A program made the position numbers and the translations under genes. From Thuidium tamariscinum (Eukaryota; Streptophyta; Bryopsida; Hypnales; Thuidiaceae), in NCBI GenBank assembly GCA_947034885.2, contig OX344750.2:9272553-9336552 (forward strand): DNA of 64,000 nucleotides, given 5' to 3'. The notes under the pieces were generated by a model. It was not told where the DNA came from and ran no database searches. It saw only the letters and a list, made by a program, of their open reading frames with translations. Positions 1-12,560 of this stretch are shown piece after piece; position 1 is the first letter of the stretch; each line of letters opens with the position of its first letter.

Positions 1-1722
1 TGTAGTGGTGAGTGACAAATCTCTTGCTGTGAAGGATTTCAGGCGCAAACAGCGGAAGCAGCATTACGTGTAAATCTTCCTGTGAAGCGGCCCTTAGTAT
101 AATAGATTGGAGCTTGTTGAATCTTCGGTTCGAAGCTTGCAATCTTGAGTTGCAAACATTTGTTGAGATAGGAAGTATGAAAGCATGGTGGCAGTTCCTT
201 TTTCCGGAAGAATCGAAAGCCAAGCCCTTCCCGCCATGATAGTGATATCCTCTGCATGTGCTCCCAGCAGAATGTTTCCAGGAATCCAGTCTATTATATC
301 CCCCAAGATCTTCTGCCTAGATTTCGACAAAAGGATCTAATCTGGGAGTTCTGGGAGTTATAAATATAGGAATTCTAAAATGCTCATAGATTCCTCGATC
401 GCGGATTAAGAGTCTTCACACGATTGTACTCGGTAGTTTGTCACAACGGGTGCGCGCCTAAGTTAGATCATTGGTTTCGCATTAGTTGATTAATGCTGGG
501 AGTCTGGAGCGATTTAAGCCGTTGTTGAATTTCACAGACTGCGACCAAGAACCAAGCGTGGCGCGCTTTGAAGACACATGTGGGAACGAGTGTTTTGTTG
601 TGTTTGTTTGTGTAGACGCAAATGAAGAGTGCCATTATGATTTGGGGGTGTCAGTTCGGAGGGGCTAATTTATCATTACGAATTGAATAGATTTTCTCGT
701 CTTCACGTTGGTGTTGACTCCCGACACTAATGTCGATGGGTTCGACATTAATGGCCTCTGCGGAACATCAAAGAGGATCGACCTGGAACAATTAATCCCT
801 ACCCAGCCGGCACTTAGTTAGAGTCGATCCCAACGTTGACGTAGAAATCGACACTCCCGGGTTTTCAAGTCTTCGACAATGCTTCGTGTTGTCCGCTAGA
901 ATTAAGGTAAAATTTCTGACATCATATGCAGTTTGTTTGGTTTGCTTAGTGTGTGAAGCAGATCAGGCCACCTTAGAAGGTGGATTTCATATCGTTGCTT
1001 CACAACCTTTGAAGGAAGTGTACACCTTTCCGTGATAGCTTGCAAGTGAAGCATACGTTTCGTTCACTCAATCTCTTCTGGTGTCTGGACAGATTTTCAT
1101 AGGTGACTGGGTGGAGCGCATCGTTTGGTAACAAGGGTAGCTGGCTCCCAAGCTTACCCATGGAGTATTTGGGGCGATTAGGGATAGGTACTGCTTTCAC
1201 AGCGACGTCTGGGTGACATTGCAGTTTCGATTGTTCTCATTCGCCGAGTTGCATGTCCAGCATTCTTGCATTCTTGTTAGGGCCCAATATCGTAATTCTC
1301 CTTAGAACCTAGAATTTTCTTTAAAATTTTCCTATTGCAGATGCCGTGGCATCGTTTTGGTTGAAGCTCATGGAATTCTTGGCTTATCTGGATGCGTTTC
1401 TTCTTTGCACGTATCATTTTTCTTGATATGTCAGTAGCTTGAGATGAAAGCATTCGCAGCTAGCCCCTCTTGTCTTTGTAGATCATGCCGTGTATAACAA
1501 GCTTTTGTTTCCAAATTGTGTGCAGTCCCACGAAAGAGCAAGAAGGACCGCGAAAGATCTCCACAGAAAAGAAGGTAAAAAATCAAACACCTCCCTGATA
1601 ATTCAAGTGCTAAAATTTCTAAACCCTATTTCACGCCAGAGGAATTCGCAGTTCCTCCTCAAATCAATTTCTGATGCACACAGCAACATGCAAAATTAGG
1701 TTAAATCCACTCTTCTAAACTG
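1..1722. other. GC-richer flank, no confident gene
   Basis: This stretch is less AT-rich than the spacer beyond 3.8 kb and resembles transcribed or UTR sequence, but no ORF longer than 78 codons is convincing. A reverse-strand ORF at 94-330 could be the 5' end of a gene running off the left edge, but I do not recognise its product. A donor-like AAG|GTAAAA near 905 and an acceptor-like TATTGCAG near 1340 could bound a 5'UTR intron of the ORF that starts at 1723. This is inference from splice-site appearance only. Confidence 0.3.
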
Positions 1723-2409
1723 ATGTCATCTCGCAACCCCCTTCGTTCTTCCAGGTGTGGCGAAGACTCCCGAGCTCTGAAAAAAGACTTCACCCGCGCC
1801 ATAGAATCCAATCTCACATCCAAGAAAGTGTCGGCCTTCCCGCGATCCGCATCAACCTTTCTCGGCATCGTCAAGCGTCCCTTGCCAACTCCAACTCCAA
1901 CAACAGAGTCATCAATCATCCCAGCAGGGCCGCTCTCCGCATGTGCATTGCAAGAGGACTTGGACTACTTCGCATACGAGCGGCATGTGCGAGCGCAAGC
2001 TCGAGCTCGTGAAGCTCTGTTCGGTGCTCCAGGGGGTCGCCATGCGTGGAAGACGCTCATCTTCTGGAAACGACGAAGGACTACTCCTGCAAGATCAGTG
2101 AGCTTGGGACCAGGAGTGCCAATGGTGAGCGCTTCTTCCACGCCTTACAGAACGGGATTGCAAACACCGAATCGGAAAGCTTCCTTGCGACGTCATCCGT
2201 CTGGGAGAATGACTCCTCTCTACTGTTGCGATGAGTTTGACTCCACCATATCAATTCGTGCTTGGTATGAACCCATGTTGCGGCGCGGTCACGGCAAGCT
2301 CGTTTCCTTGCGAGATGAAGAGTTTTGCAATAGGTCGCCGTATGTGCCACTGAGTGGGCGACGATCTTCCCACATTCCGTCGTCTCCTGGACCTTTGTAC
2401 CTCGTCTAA
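1723..2409 (+). CDS. hypothetical protein, 228 aa
   Basis: This is the longest forward ORF in the first 20 kb, and I do not recognise the product. The start is fixed by an in-frame TAA at 1702-1704. The protein is basic and rich in Ser, Arg and Pro. A Pro/Thr run (LPTPTPTTESS) lies near residues 53-63. A charged, Ala/Arg-rich segment (EDLDYFAYERHVRAQARAREAL) follows near residues 78-99, then a basic WKRRR patch. The C-terminal third is Arg/Ser-rich and ends in SPGPLYLV. I see no signal peptide, membrane segment or named domain. Its base composition is much more GC-rich than the spacer beyond 3.8 kb, which supports a real gene. The antisense ORF over 2081-2659 is treated as a shadow. An unspliced gene is assumed; extra upstream exons cannot be excluded. 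Confidence 0.55.
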   Translation: MSSRNPLRSSRCGEDSRALKKDFTRAIESNLTSKKVSAFPRSASTFLGIVKRPLPTPTPTTESSIIPAGPLSACALQEDLDYFAYERHVRAQARAREALFGAPGGRHAWKTLIFWKRRRTTPARSVSLGPGVPMVSASSTPYRTGLQTPNRKASLRRHPSGRMTPLYCCDEFDSTISIRAWYEPMLRRGHGKLVSLRDEEFCNRSPYVPLSGRRSSHIPSSPGPLYLV

Positions 2410-2438
2410 CCCTAAAAACCCTGAACCCTAAAACCCTA
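2410..2438 (+). repeat. degenerate plant telomere-type repeats
   Basis: Immediately after the stop codon of the upstream ORF there are about four CCCTAAA-like units in a row: CCCTAAA, CCCTGAA, CCCTAAA and CCCTA. CCCTAAA/TTTAGGG is the common plant telomere repeat and the core of the telo-box. The block could be a short interstitial telomeric tract or a 3'UTR/regulatory element. Confidence 0.6.
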
Positions 2439-2460
2439 TGGATTCTTACGATTTTTATTT

Positions 2461-2936
2461 GATTTCTGAAAATTTGATTGACCGAAGGAGAGGAGGCTTT
2501 GCATTGAGAAGATCCTGACATGAAACCGAGTGGACAGAGCCTCTTGCAGTGTAACGTAGATGTTTGTTTCTGGGAAGTGTAAGCACGCTTCAGCAGATAG
2601 CACCTGGACGGGACTGACCCCAATTTTAGGATGCTTATAAGTTTGATTTGCTGAAACAAAAATTATTGAACGAAGGAGGAATACTTCGCATTGATAAAAG
2701 CTTGCTTAAGATAGGCGCTTACATGAAACCCAGTGGACGGAGCCTCTTGTACAATACTATACTATAGGAAGACTGCTCAGAATAGCAACGTCAAAACCTA
2801 AAAACTCGGATGCAGTGGTTTCTCTTATGAGAAAAACGCTCATCACAAAGTCAGTTCAGGTACTAGCTGCTGCAGTGTCCTCACATACGGCACCCTAAAA
2901 CAAACCACTACACGACAAGAGGCTCTGTCCACTTGC
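2461..2936. repeat. two direct and one inverted copy of a ~90-bp motif
   Basis: The segments 2461-2547 and 2643-2750 share GAAGGAGRA, TTGCATTGA/TCGCATTGA, ACATGAAACC and AGTGGACRGAGCCTCTTG in the same order. The second copy carries about 20 extra bases in the middle. A third fragment at 2916-2932 is the exact reverse complement of the last motif (CAAGAGGCTCTGTCCAC). The arrangement resembles remnants of a foldback element downstream of the ORF at 1723-2409. Confidence 0.65.
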
Positions 2937-3800
2937 TACCCAACAAGGGTTTAGGCTCAAGCTAGTGCAAAACCTGGTCAAACAGAAAAATTCGAACTAA
3001 TAATAATTGTCAGCCTAAGTTTTTTCGTTGCTATGTAGGAAACCTAAAGCCAAGATTATTGTCCCTGGTTCCTCTCTCTTCAGTAGAGTAGAGAGATTGG
3101 GAGATATCTTCTCTGCACGTGTATTTTCTCCGTGCATTAGTGTAAATGACTTTGGCATTTGGGAGTAGGAAGGTCACACAACCACACAAAAATTAGTGGG
3201 TACGTTTCTTTTGTCAAGCCTGTGCGCAGGTTGAATGCACGCAGGAAGTACTCGTGTACAGAACCTTGGCTCCCCAAAACTCCAAACCTATCCTTGGATA
3301 TAAGAGTCATAGCCCGTGACCTTGCTCTGTGTGTGACCTCTCCAATCGGCCAAACAGTGCATTCTGTGAAGGTTTGTGATTGAAACTGAGCATCTTTTTT
3401 TTAGTAATTTCCTCCTATTTTTTCAATTGCTGGAGGTTCTTTACACTCCATCTTCCTTTGCTACCAATTTGAGTTCTCGCATTGATTTTGGTAGAGAAAA
3501 ACTTGATAATGAGGGTCTACCATTGAGAGACGCTCACATTAAGGTAGCAAGGGATCTCGAAGGAACAGCCTTGAGTCTCCTTGATTGATCCAGTCACAAC
3601 TGACTGAGGAGAATAGAGAATTCTTGCAAATAGTTAATTAGATGTTGGCTTTACTGTACTTGAATTGCCCCTTGAAGTAAATATCTTCGGAGTTCATTTG
3701 GTTTGAGAATACATTGCTACCTGGATGGTTGCTCAATCCTGGATCGTGTGAAGATTTGCAAGTTGGAGCTGGTGTGATCGAAGCTGTTTGCAAGCCTTTC
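2937..3800. other. GC-moderate region with short ORFs only
   Basis: Two forward ORFs of 74 and 70 codons (3159-3383 and 3376-3588) overlap by a few bases in different frames. Neither has a recognisable product. The composition resembles UTR or transcribed non-coding sequence. AT-rich spacer begins after about 3800. Confidence 0.3.
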
Positions 3801-6310
3801 TAATCAATCTAACGATGATGGTAATACACTGTACAGTACATATATTTGTTGTTGAAATGTGTATGTTTGCATTTTGCTATCAGTAAATGGATTGATCAAG
3901 GAATGCGTATTAGAGTTGCTATTTTGAAAATGAAATGAATGCAGTCTGCGCACTTGAGGTAGCGATTTTGGTTGCGCATACAGCGGCAATGTCGGATTGT
4001 TTGTGCTTTGATAAGGAAATTTGAGTTGGAGACGAAGGTTTGCAGGTTTTCTGGGACCGGAATTCTTCTTCTTTTGTTTTTTTGCAAATTTTAAGGTGGT
4101 TACCCTTGAATAAATTCTGTGACCACTGGGAAGTAATTTATTTGAATAATTTATGTAACATTTTCTTGAGTTCAAGAAGATGAAATATATTGCCAAGTTC
4201 AGTTTTTGAGGCAGATTTGTCACCATTCCAGTGGACAGTTGGAAAAGTGTTATATTTCAAAATGTTGTTCTTCTTTCTATGTTCTTAGATTGGCAAAAAG
4301 TATAGATATGGATGTTCATGACAAATTATTAGGACTTGGCATTATGTCCTATAATGTTCTTAAGCTTTCTAGCTCATGAGCATTATCTTATCCATAGTCT
4401 TTTGGAGCAAGGTTGTGATAAGTTATGAATTCTCTAAGTTGAAACATGCCACTTCCTAAAGGCATGTATCACTTACAAAAGTAGGGTTGCATAATTTAAT
4501 AAGGAGATAACTTTTTTGAAAATCTAAATTTGGAGAGTATTAGAGAAGTTTTCCATCATTGAATCTAAGTATTTTCATTGTAAAAACAATGAAGTAAGTG
4601 TTGAGTCAAGATAAGATGTTGGATCTAATTTTGTAATTTCTATTGAATTTTTGAATTCTAACATCTTCTTGCAAGGGCTAATCTTTTGTGAAAAGTCAAG
4701 CTTTCACAAAATCCACTAAAAGAGGCTAAATTTTAACATTTCAATTATTTCAATTTTTTCACATCACTACCTCTTTGTGTAACGTGTCCTTTTTTTTGCC
4801 TTTTTCTTGTGATATATGATGATTGAATCTATATGATGAGCTTCAACCTTCACTTTCCTCTTTATGTAAGACAAGCCAAAACTTTAATTAGGTAACCTAC
4901 TCTATCATTTGGTTTTAAGGTTTGCTTATAAGTAAATAATGTAATGAAGGTCAATTCATGCTTAAATTTTGGTGAACTTTGGTGAAGAAATATCATGCAA
5001 TAATAAGTTAACAAGCTACAACTAATATGTGCTAATTTTGATGTAAAATACATGTCCAATACACCATATGCGTCCTAGTACTTCATTGCTTTCATTGTTA
5101 ACTATACAATTCTTGTATGGATATTCTATTCAAGAATGTGGAGGATGAAAATTGAATGGAAACATTTCAAATTGATGAATATTCATACACAATAAAGGGG
5201 TGTTAGATTCCATATTGGATGAATGGATGAATTAATACAAAAAGACATTGTTTATATCAAAGACAATTCATTTCTAAAAAAAACTAATTTCATGAGAAAA
5301 GTGTTGATTGGAAGATTTAGAAACTCAAGGATATATGCCTTCTAATGACTATATGATTGTGCAATACTTGGAATCATTATTGCTTTGATGTGTAGTTTGA
5401 AGAAGAGTACACAAAATATTTGTTTCATAATAGTGAACCATAGCTTGCAACCACCCAACATGTCAATTTTAACATTGCAATTGATTTAGCATGCAGCCAA
5501 AATCATATAGACCATTCTTTTTTAAAATTTGTAACAATTGATTTCAAAAGCAAAATCCAATTTTTTTCCCTTCCAAAAATTGAAATGCTTTTATTGCACT
5601 CAAAACATGATTCTTTATGATTTTCACACTTCTAGTCCACAAGGAACAAATCAAATCTTTTCATGTAGATATATTAAATTTATTCTATGAAAAATAAAAT
5701 TTTAAGATTTTTACTTTGAATATTTTGTTTTATTTGTTCCATTGGCTAGACCATTTTTGTTTTGGATGACTTTAAATTTGTGTCTAGATGCTTGTTCAAA
5801 ACATAATTACATGTCTTTAGAAAGCTAATCTATTCCTCTACCTTCAAAAGTGTTTAAAAAGTTGCACCAACTTTTGAGATGTTTGGTACTTGACCAAACT
5901 TCAATTATAGTGCAAAAAAAAGTCAGATGGCTTTATAGGAATTATATATTGTATGCTTAAATTGCAAAATATCAAAATTTTATAAGTAGATTATCAAATT
6001 TATGCCATAGTTCTAACATCTTAATGATGGTGAAAAATCTCAATGAATATATATATAGATATCCACATATACATATATAATATTTTCCACTATTTGTCAA
6101 ATTGTATGTTTAGTAGTTTTGCTTAAGTAGGGACACCCATAAGCTCTATTTATTTACTAATGTATAGTCACTACAGTTACTCTAGTCAAATTTAGTCTCA
6201 TACTTTCTTGTTGGTAAATGATAGGAGGTTACAACATGCTAAACAATGCTCAATTGAATTCCCTTAATGTACAAAAATTATAAAGAGTCAAAGCTTTTTT
6301 GGTAGATGTT
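3801..6310. other. AT-rich spacer
   Basis: I see no credible coding sequence here. ORFs are short and low-complexity. No clear terminal repeats were identified, although the composition matches the repeat-rich spacer that follows. Confidence 0.6.
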
Positions 6311-7218
6311 TTAACCTCTGAAGGACCAAAGTACCTTTTTGGCAATATAACTATTTTGGGTAGGTACATGTGACTAGAGATTTCCATGTTTTGGAACCAA
6401 ATTTTAATAGAAGATGTGGGCAAAGAATATCCTTAAAGCCCAATAATTTTTGTGACTTTTGATTGGGTGGATAAAAAGTAATCACATGATATATTGTTTA
6501 TTTCTCAACTCGGGTAATTGAGAAAACAAAAAATTTGGAATTGGTTTTATAGATTTATATATACATGGAAAGCTTTGGATCATTCCATTTGGACTAATGA
6601 GTAAAAAATTATGAAGAGTTTTAGTTTGCGGGTAGTTATGGATTCTCTACTCTAAAATAACTTTGAAGTCCTTTATTTTATTCAATTTTCAATATTTTTG
6701 GGAAAAAATAAAAACATTGGGTGTAGATTGTTTAATACAACATTTGAACCATTGGAATTGGCAAGTTTCAATTTCACAAATAAATTCTTAACAATTTAGT
6801 AATTTGAAACATTCTCTACTTTTTTTTACTTACTATTTTTTTCCTATATGTTGTACAATTCCAAATGATTTGAAATTTTTCAAGCATGTAGCCAACTTGC
6901 CTTGGAGAATGAATCGGCAAGGAAACACTACCATTTTAGATTCTTTTCCATGCAAATGTGAGCTTGTAAAGTGCAACCACTTGGTTTTTTGTAGGGCTGA
7001 AAAAAGGATTTTGGTCAATTCAAATATTCATATCTTGTAGTCCACAGAGTAGAAATTTCTGAAATTTTTCCTTCATCTTTTCAAACCAGCATACTAAATG
7101 ATCCTAAAGTTACATGTGTCTAAAAAGAATATTTTCCAAATATTTGGTACTTGTGTTAGAAATGGCAATTTTAGAGTTTTTTTTGGTGAAAACATAGTCA
7201 AAGAACTTTAGGGGTTAA
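6311..7218. mobile_element. family F element Fa (TTAA ends)
   Basis: The left end reads TTAACCTCTGAAGGACCAAA. The right end, reverse-complemented, begins TTAACCCCTAAAGTTCTTTG. TTAA is present at both edges. The left half, to about 6650, is clearly homologous to the left arm of the palindromic element at 31252-32004: shared landmarks are 'gaccaaa', 'tttttggcaa', 'catgatatat', 'ggaaagctttgga' and 'gttttagtttg'. The right half differs. No coding capacity is visible. Confidence 0.55.
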
Positions 7219-7414
7219 AATCATTTTTTCATCAAAGGTGTACATTGATTTTGGAGATGTACACTCAATGATGATGGCAAGGTGCAATTTTGTGAGCACA
7301 GCAGAACCTCTCTTACATGACCCTCTCTAAGTTAATAAACCTCTAAAACTCAATATGTTGAATTCATTTGGGACCTATTGAGTTATAGATGTTCTACATA
7401 ATACAATTCCCATA

Positions 7415-8067
7415 TAAGGTAGGAGGCTCCAAAACCACTCAGGCTCCAAAACCGCATAGCTTTCCAAATGTACATTGTTTGTACATGAATCTTTTTAATC
7501 TTTATAGGAATGTACAAACAATGTACATTTTAGGGGGTGGGCAGTTGTAGAGCCCTATACTATATTGACTTCAAAAACTCATAACTAATTTTACAAAACT
7601 CCAAAAAATATGACATGACTTGTGTTAAATGCCTATTCCACCTGTCTTTCAAGGAGAATTCGCTGAAAAATATTTCAAGATGTTTCACCTCCCCAAAATT
7701 TAGTTCCAGCCCTAAGATGATTAGTTTATGGACCTCTAAGGTAGAAGGCTCTTAAATGGAGCAGGTTCTAAAATGATGCCCTACCTTAAATGTATAGTAT
7801 TTGAACATGTTTCTTTTTCATAGCCTTCAACAGTGTACTAACAATGTACATTTTAGCTAGGGCACCATTTTAGAGCCCTATGCCCTTTCAACTTCAAAAT
7901 TTGATAACTAATTCCACAAAGCTCCAAAAAATATGAAACGACTTGGGTTAGATGTGAATTCCACTTGTCTTTCAAGGAAAATGTACTGGAAAATATTTGA
8001 AGATGTTTCACCTCCCCAAAATTCAGTTTCAGCCCTTAGATGGGCGATTACTGAGCCTTCTACCTTA
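7415..8067. mobile_element. two adjacent family B foldback elements
   Basis: The second element, 7737-8067, has perfect 15-bp terminal inverted repeats: TAAGGTAGAAGGCTC at the left and GAGCCTTCTACCTTA at the right. The first begins with TAAGGTAGGAGGCTC at 7415-7429 and runs into the second, its right end (near 'gacctctaagg', ~7731-7741) being decayed or shared. Each carries a foldback core around 'atgtacattgtttgtacat'; in the first, 7466-7486 pairs with about 7509-7530. Shared subterminal text includes 'ctccaaaaaatatga' and 'gatgtttcacctccccaaaa'. No coding capacity is visible. Confidence 0.7.
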
Positions 8068-8277
8068 CCTAAGTTTGGGCAGTAGTTGTGCACATTGTTG
8101 ATTGCTATGTCCAGTACAATTATTCCAATCCTTGGACATATAATTTGTGTGCATTGTTGATGTAGATTTTGGGAATAAACAGTCTGAAGCACATGAAAGG
8201 CATGTGTCAGAAGTAACTCTTATGGTGCAGCATGAGAGGGCAATCAAGACCAAGTTTTAGAGTTATTCAGCACATGG

Positions 8278-8305
8278 TTAACCCTTGAACGCCGCCCCAG
8301 ATGTT
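8278..8305 (+). repeat. solitary family F terminus
   Basis: TTAACCCTTGAACGCCGCCC closely matches the left end of the complete element at 20488-20736 (TTAACCCTTGAGCGTCCC). I found no partner end, so this is a solo or truncated copy. Confidence 0.4.
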
Positions 8306-8498
8306 TCACATCCTACGATTGACAAAGAATCTTTCCTTGTAGGACAAAAGTGCAACTTTTCATCCTTGGTGATAGGAGTGGAAAGGGGAGATCTTCTATA
8401 GTACTTGGACTTCCAATGAGTATAATTGGCTTATTCAAAGTAGATGATGTTACATGGTATCAAAATACATCATTTCAGAGCCCTGTCGTTCAAAAGAT

Positions 8499-8825
8499 AA
8501 GGAAGGAGGTCTATAAAGTGCCCATTTTAGAACTGAAATTGAATTTTGGAAAGATAAAACTTCTTGAATGTTTTTCAATAAATTTTCCTTGAAAAATAAA
8601 TAGAATCAAAATCTAATTTAAGTCATTTCATTTTTTTTGAGCTTTGTGGAATCAGTTATGAAACCCAAAAACTTAATTGGTGTAGGGCTGAAAAATGGCC
8701 CCCTCCAAAAATGTATAGTGTTTGGGCATTGATGAAAGCTACCCTAAAGCAACATGTACAAACAATGTACATATTGGGAGGTGGGCAATTTTAGAGCCCA
8801 AGTGCTTTGAGAACCTCCTACCTTA
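8499..8825. mobile_element. family B foldback element, inverted
   Basis: The left end is TAAGGAAGGAGGTCT and the right end is GAACCTCCTACCTTA. The interior is the reverse orientation of the 7737-8067 copy: 'ttttccttgaaa', 'aagtcatttcat', 'gagctttgtggaatcagttatgaa' and 'acatgtacaaacaatgtacat' appear in complementary order. Its length of 327 bp agrees with the other complete copy. Confidence 0.65.
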
Positions 8826-9412
8826 CTTACTACAAGACTAAAATAAACTTCCCAATCACATGACAAATAAAATTCAATTCGTTTCTACAATATTATAGAA
8901 ACTTGCATGCTTTGAAACTTGTAGCTAGCAACTTGGTATGATTGTTGATTGTTATCTAGCTAATTTAGAATGATGAAGAATTAAATGAATGTAAGGTAAT
9001 TATCTTCTTAATTTCAATTACTTTCTAAAACTGATTACTATAAATTCTTGCCTAAAAAGCGCTTCTACTATTCATAAGAATCTATAGTTGGTTTTGGAAA
9101 TATGTTTTTTTTAATCCTTTGGAAATTCATAGTTTATTTATATGGTGTTCAAAAAATGCATTGTAAGAGAATCTATCATCTCCTTTTGACTACTAGCAAG
9201 ACCTATAAAAAATATTGTAATATTGTAATAAGAACCATGTTGAAATGCTTATTTGTGCAATTTTAGGTGTAGCTACATTGTGTGGAATAGATATCCTATG
9301 TATTACTAGGATCTTGCTTAGAAATTTTCATTTGAAATTGGTTTAATATTTGTGTGGTGTATGGTGATTTTTGGTATATAAAATTTATAGGTTGTTATCC
9401 AAGTATAGAAAT
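8826..9412. other. AT-rich spacer
   Basis: No ORF, RNA gene or bounded repeat could be supported here. Confidence 0.55.
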
Positions 9413-10169
9413 GGCCCATTGCAAGAATGTAGAGTGTTATTTCTTGTCAAAATTGGGATATATTCTTTCATTGTCCACTATAACTTTTGAAGCACAAGTC
9501 CAATGAATATGAAATTTTTATTGAACATGTCTAACTTTATAGTAATCAAATCCCTTGTTTTTCAAAAGTTAAAAAATTCATTTTATACTCAAAATTTATT
9601 TAAAAAAATTTGTTACAGGTTGAGGTTTAGGAGATTTGAACAATTTTCACTAGATTATGAGTCCCCAAATTTAATGACCTAAAACTCAAACTTTCATGGT
9701 CTATTGGTATAGTTAGGAAGCATGTATCTACCAAAAGAAATTTAAAAATATATTATTTCATGTCTTCTACATCACTACATGAGTACAAACAACACTGGTA
9801 TTACATATAATTTCTTAACATTGAATATAGTTCTTAGATAATTCTTTTGGTGAAATCTCATTACCATCAACTCTTTCCAAATGAACAATTTTTAGTTTTT
9901 TCTTAAATCATATTTTTTATAAATTAAATGTAAAATTACAATATTTATAACTATTTTTATGAGATTTTGCACTTTTCTAGTTCATCTGCTTAGAGAATTT
10001 ATATATGTTTTTCCTTCCTAGGGTGCCTAAATGTTAAAGATGTATATACATGAAACATTTTTTTTCACTTTCAAAAAAATATTCTTCTAATTTGAAGTAC
10101 TTTCAAAGAAAAAAATAGGTATTATAAAAAAGCGATATGCTTTTTGGATGCCCTTTCTTGCAATGACCC
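9413..10169. mobile_element. family H element H1
   Basis: The ends are GGCCCATTGCAAGAA at the left and TTTCTTGCAATGACCC at the right, forming terminal inverted repeats. The interior aligns throughout with 51935-52666. Shared text in order: 'ccaatgaa.atgaaatttttattgaaca', 'actttcatggtctatt', 'tgagattttgcacttttctag' and 'cctagggt'. It is about 757 bp and has no coding capacity, so it is probably a non-autonomous DNA element. Confidence 0.7.
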
Positions 10170-11585
10170 ATATGCACTATATTGTGGGAAAAAAAAGATA
10201 GTTTATTTGTAATCTTGTTCAATCCTAATTTATTACCTTTTAATGTTGATGGCAAAACCATCCAACAATGTCATTGTTCTTGGTACATATTAGAGAGGTT
10301 GAAATAAATACAAAGCAACAATAATAAAACAATATTGCAAGGAAACATCAATTTTTATGCACTCAATTTTCATGACGACTAAGGTCAAAGTAACGGCATA
10401 TGGTATGGAACAAAAGGAAGCAACATGGGGCCACAAAAGCAACATGATGAATTTGTACAACAATAATTAATATGAACATTTTTAATTGCCTCAAATTGCG
10501 ACTAAACATAGTCATTGTTATTAATAGCAAGTTCTATTTTTTTTGCACCAAATTGATAAATGAAGAAAGATTCAAACACAATTTACACTATATTGTTTAG
10601 AACACACAAGAACAAGTTATGAACTGTCTTAGTGCATGTCATAGGTATATCAAAAATCAACACAAAGGTCTTGTGCTTAGACTCAGTACATTCTCAAAAA
10701 CTAATGCCCTAGGCAATAATCTACATGTTACAATTTTGGTTAATCCTTAAAGGACCAAATTCTTGAGAGAAATTGTCCAAATTGACTGTCATTTTTTATT
10801 ACATTGACCAAAATTAGAAAATAAATTTTTTTTTTCAACTTCAACTATACAAAAAAGTGGTGAACTATTAGAGAAATGTGTAGAAAAAACTTCAAACCAT
10901 CTGATTACATGGATTGAAAGATTGTAATGTTTGAAGAGGAAACAACTCTCTTTCTTTCTATTCTTAAGAGAGAGAGGGTCATCAAACTTTGATTTTTTTT
11001 TAAGTAAATTTATTTCTCTGCAGAAAATTGAGCCTATGCACCATTGAATGTAGTACTCATCTATCAGGGTTGATATTTCATACCAAGTAATTAATAAGAT
11101 TTAGAAAAAAATGGTTGGCAATCACTTCTAGAACTAATAATTGTTTTTCAAGAATTCAACATCTTTATTATAAGAACATTAACCTCTAAGGCACCAAGGC
11201 CATTCTTCTCAAAACTACAAGTTCTCTTGTAATCATCCAAGAAAGCAAAAAAAAATGTCAAATTGTTAGTAGTTTAAATTCTACATAATGGGCACTTCCT
11301 TTATTTTTTTGTAAGAAACAATTTAAATTGGTGTATTCCAAGATGCAAAAGGACAAAACTTTTTTTGGGAGTTGTAAGAAAAAATTGACAAGAGATACAG
11401 TATTTTTAGTTCATTGTACCCAAACTAAATTTCTGACATGACCAACTTTGAAATTAATTCTCTTTCAAATCACATCTAATCTTTCCTTCAAACTTTCATA
11501 GTAATGTATAGTATGTCACACACTACAACTTTCACATATTTATTTTTAAACTTTATCCATTAGTGCTTATGGCATGGTTGTTTGA
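10170..11585. other. AT-rich spacer with a solitary family F end
   Basis: No gene is supported. TTAATCCTTAAAGGACC at 10740-10756 matches family F termini, but no partner was found. A related 'aacctctaaggcaccaagg' lies near 11181 in the same orientation. Confidence 0.45.
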
Positions 11586-11680
11586 ATGAAAACATTTCAA
11601 ACTTGTACTTTTAGGGTGTACAACAAATCTACCACGGCTTCACTCCCTACTGCTACATTATATATATTTTCTTTAGAAAC

Positions 11681-11731
11681 AATACGCGTATACGTACGAG
11701 ATACACATACGCGTATACATACAGTACTGAG
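11681..11731. repeat. short alternating cgcgtatacgtac tract
   Basis: ATACGCGTATACGTAC and ACATACGCGTATACATAC form a duplicated alternating purine-pyrimidine block. It contains two copies of the 10-bp palindrome ATACGCGTAT and is unlike its AT-rich surroundings. Confidence 0.5.
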
Positions 11732-11821
11732 CAAAAGCAAACAACCACACTGGTCCCTCCTCTGCATTGTATTCTCGGCAAGGAATTTTCTTGTTGGTGG
11801 AAAACTATTTGTTAGTTTAAA

Positions 11822-12063
11822 GTATAAAGAACTTTAAAGTTTGTGGGGCGCCTGTAACAGGAGTCAACGGCCCCCCAAGCCCAAGTAAGCTCACTGTACT
11901 CTAGGTCTACTTGGTGGCAAAATCGCCTAAAATTGAGACTTACTGTGGGGCGTTTCAATCATTTGATGGGGTCCTGCCACTTGGCCCAACCACAAGCAAC
12001 TACGCGTGAACCTTCCAGAAATAGCCTAATGGGAACAGTAATATCCAGTAATACTAAATTGAT
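11822..12063 (-). repeat. family D repeat, copy D1
   Basis: This GC-rich repeat reads, on the reverse strand, from 'aatttagtattactgga' through 'ttcacgcg.agttgc', 'gagccaagtgg'-like and 'cttgggggg' to 'gccccacaaacttta'. The same order of landmarks occurs at 30052-30270 and 38184-38438. No protein product is recognised, no obvious inverted termini are present, and there is no poly-A tail. Confidence 0.65.
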
Positions 12064-12560
12064 GCAAGTCTATTGCCCTATTCCAGTAGTCGTCGGTAAA
12101 AAAGACGGACGAAATCTCAGGAACCACCAACGAAGGCAGATCTCCGTTCGTTGTCTTGACAACTGAGATCAATTCGCTTCCCAGTCCAGCTAGCGTAGCG
12201 TTCCGGGTATTTTAGAGTTTCACCAGCTATTATTTTCCTTCAATTTCAATACTGAACCGTTTTCAAGAACCAAGTCCGGGGTTTTCTTTAGGTATACTCT
12301 AAACATAAAATTTGAAGCTTTTTTCAATGGGTTTTTTCCAATGTTTTCAAATTGCACATTAGGGAAAAATCGAACCTGTAAAGAAGCTTTGAGTTTTCTT
12401 ACTAATTTTAATACAAATTGAATGAGCATGAGGATGTCCACATCATCATTACTACCTCCATATAGGATTGCATGTAGTCACTTGGCTTATAGATATTTAT
12501 GGGATGTGTGTGCTCCTTCCTTTATGATCATGGGATTATGAGATTATGAGATTTTGGCTA

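Noticed and set aside
2081-2659. Reverse-strand ORF of 192 codons
   Set aside because: It overlaps the forward 228-codon ORF antisense, has no recognisable product, and its upper part lies in repeats downstream of that gene.
7415-8825. Regularly repeated atgtacattgtttgtacat blocks, considered as a CRISPR-like array
   Set aside because: The host is a plant and spacing is irregular; the blocks are the foldback cores of family B elements with their own inverted ends.
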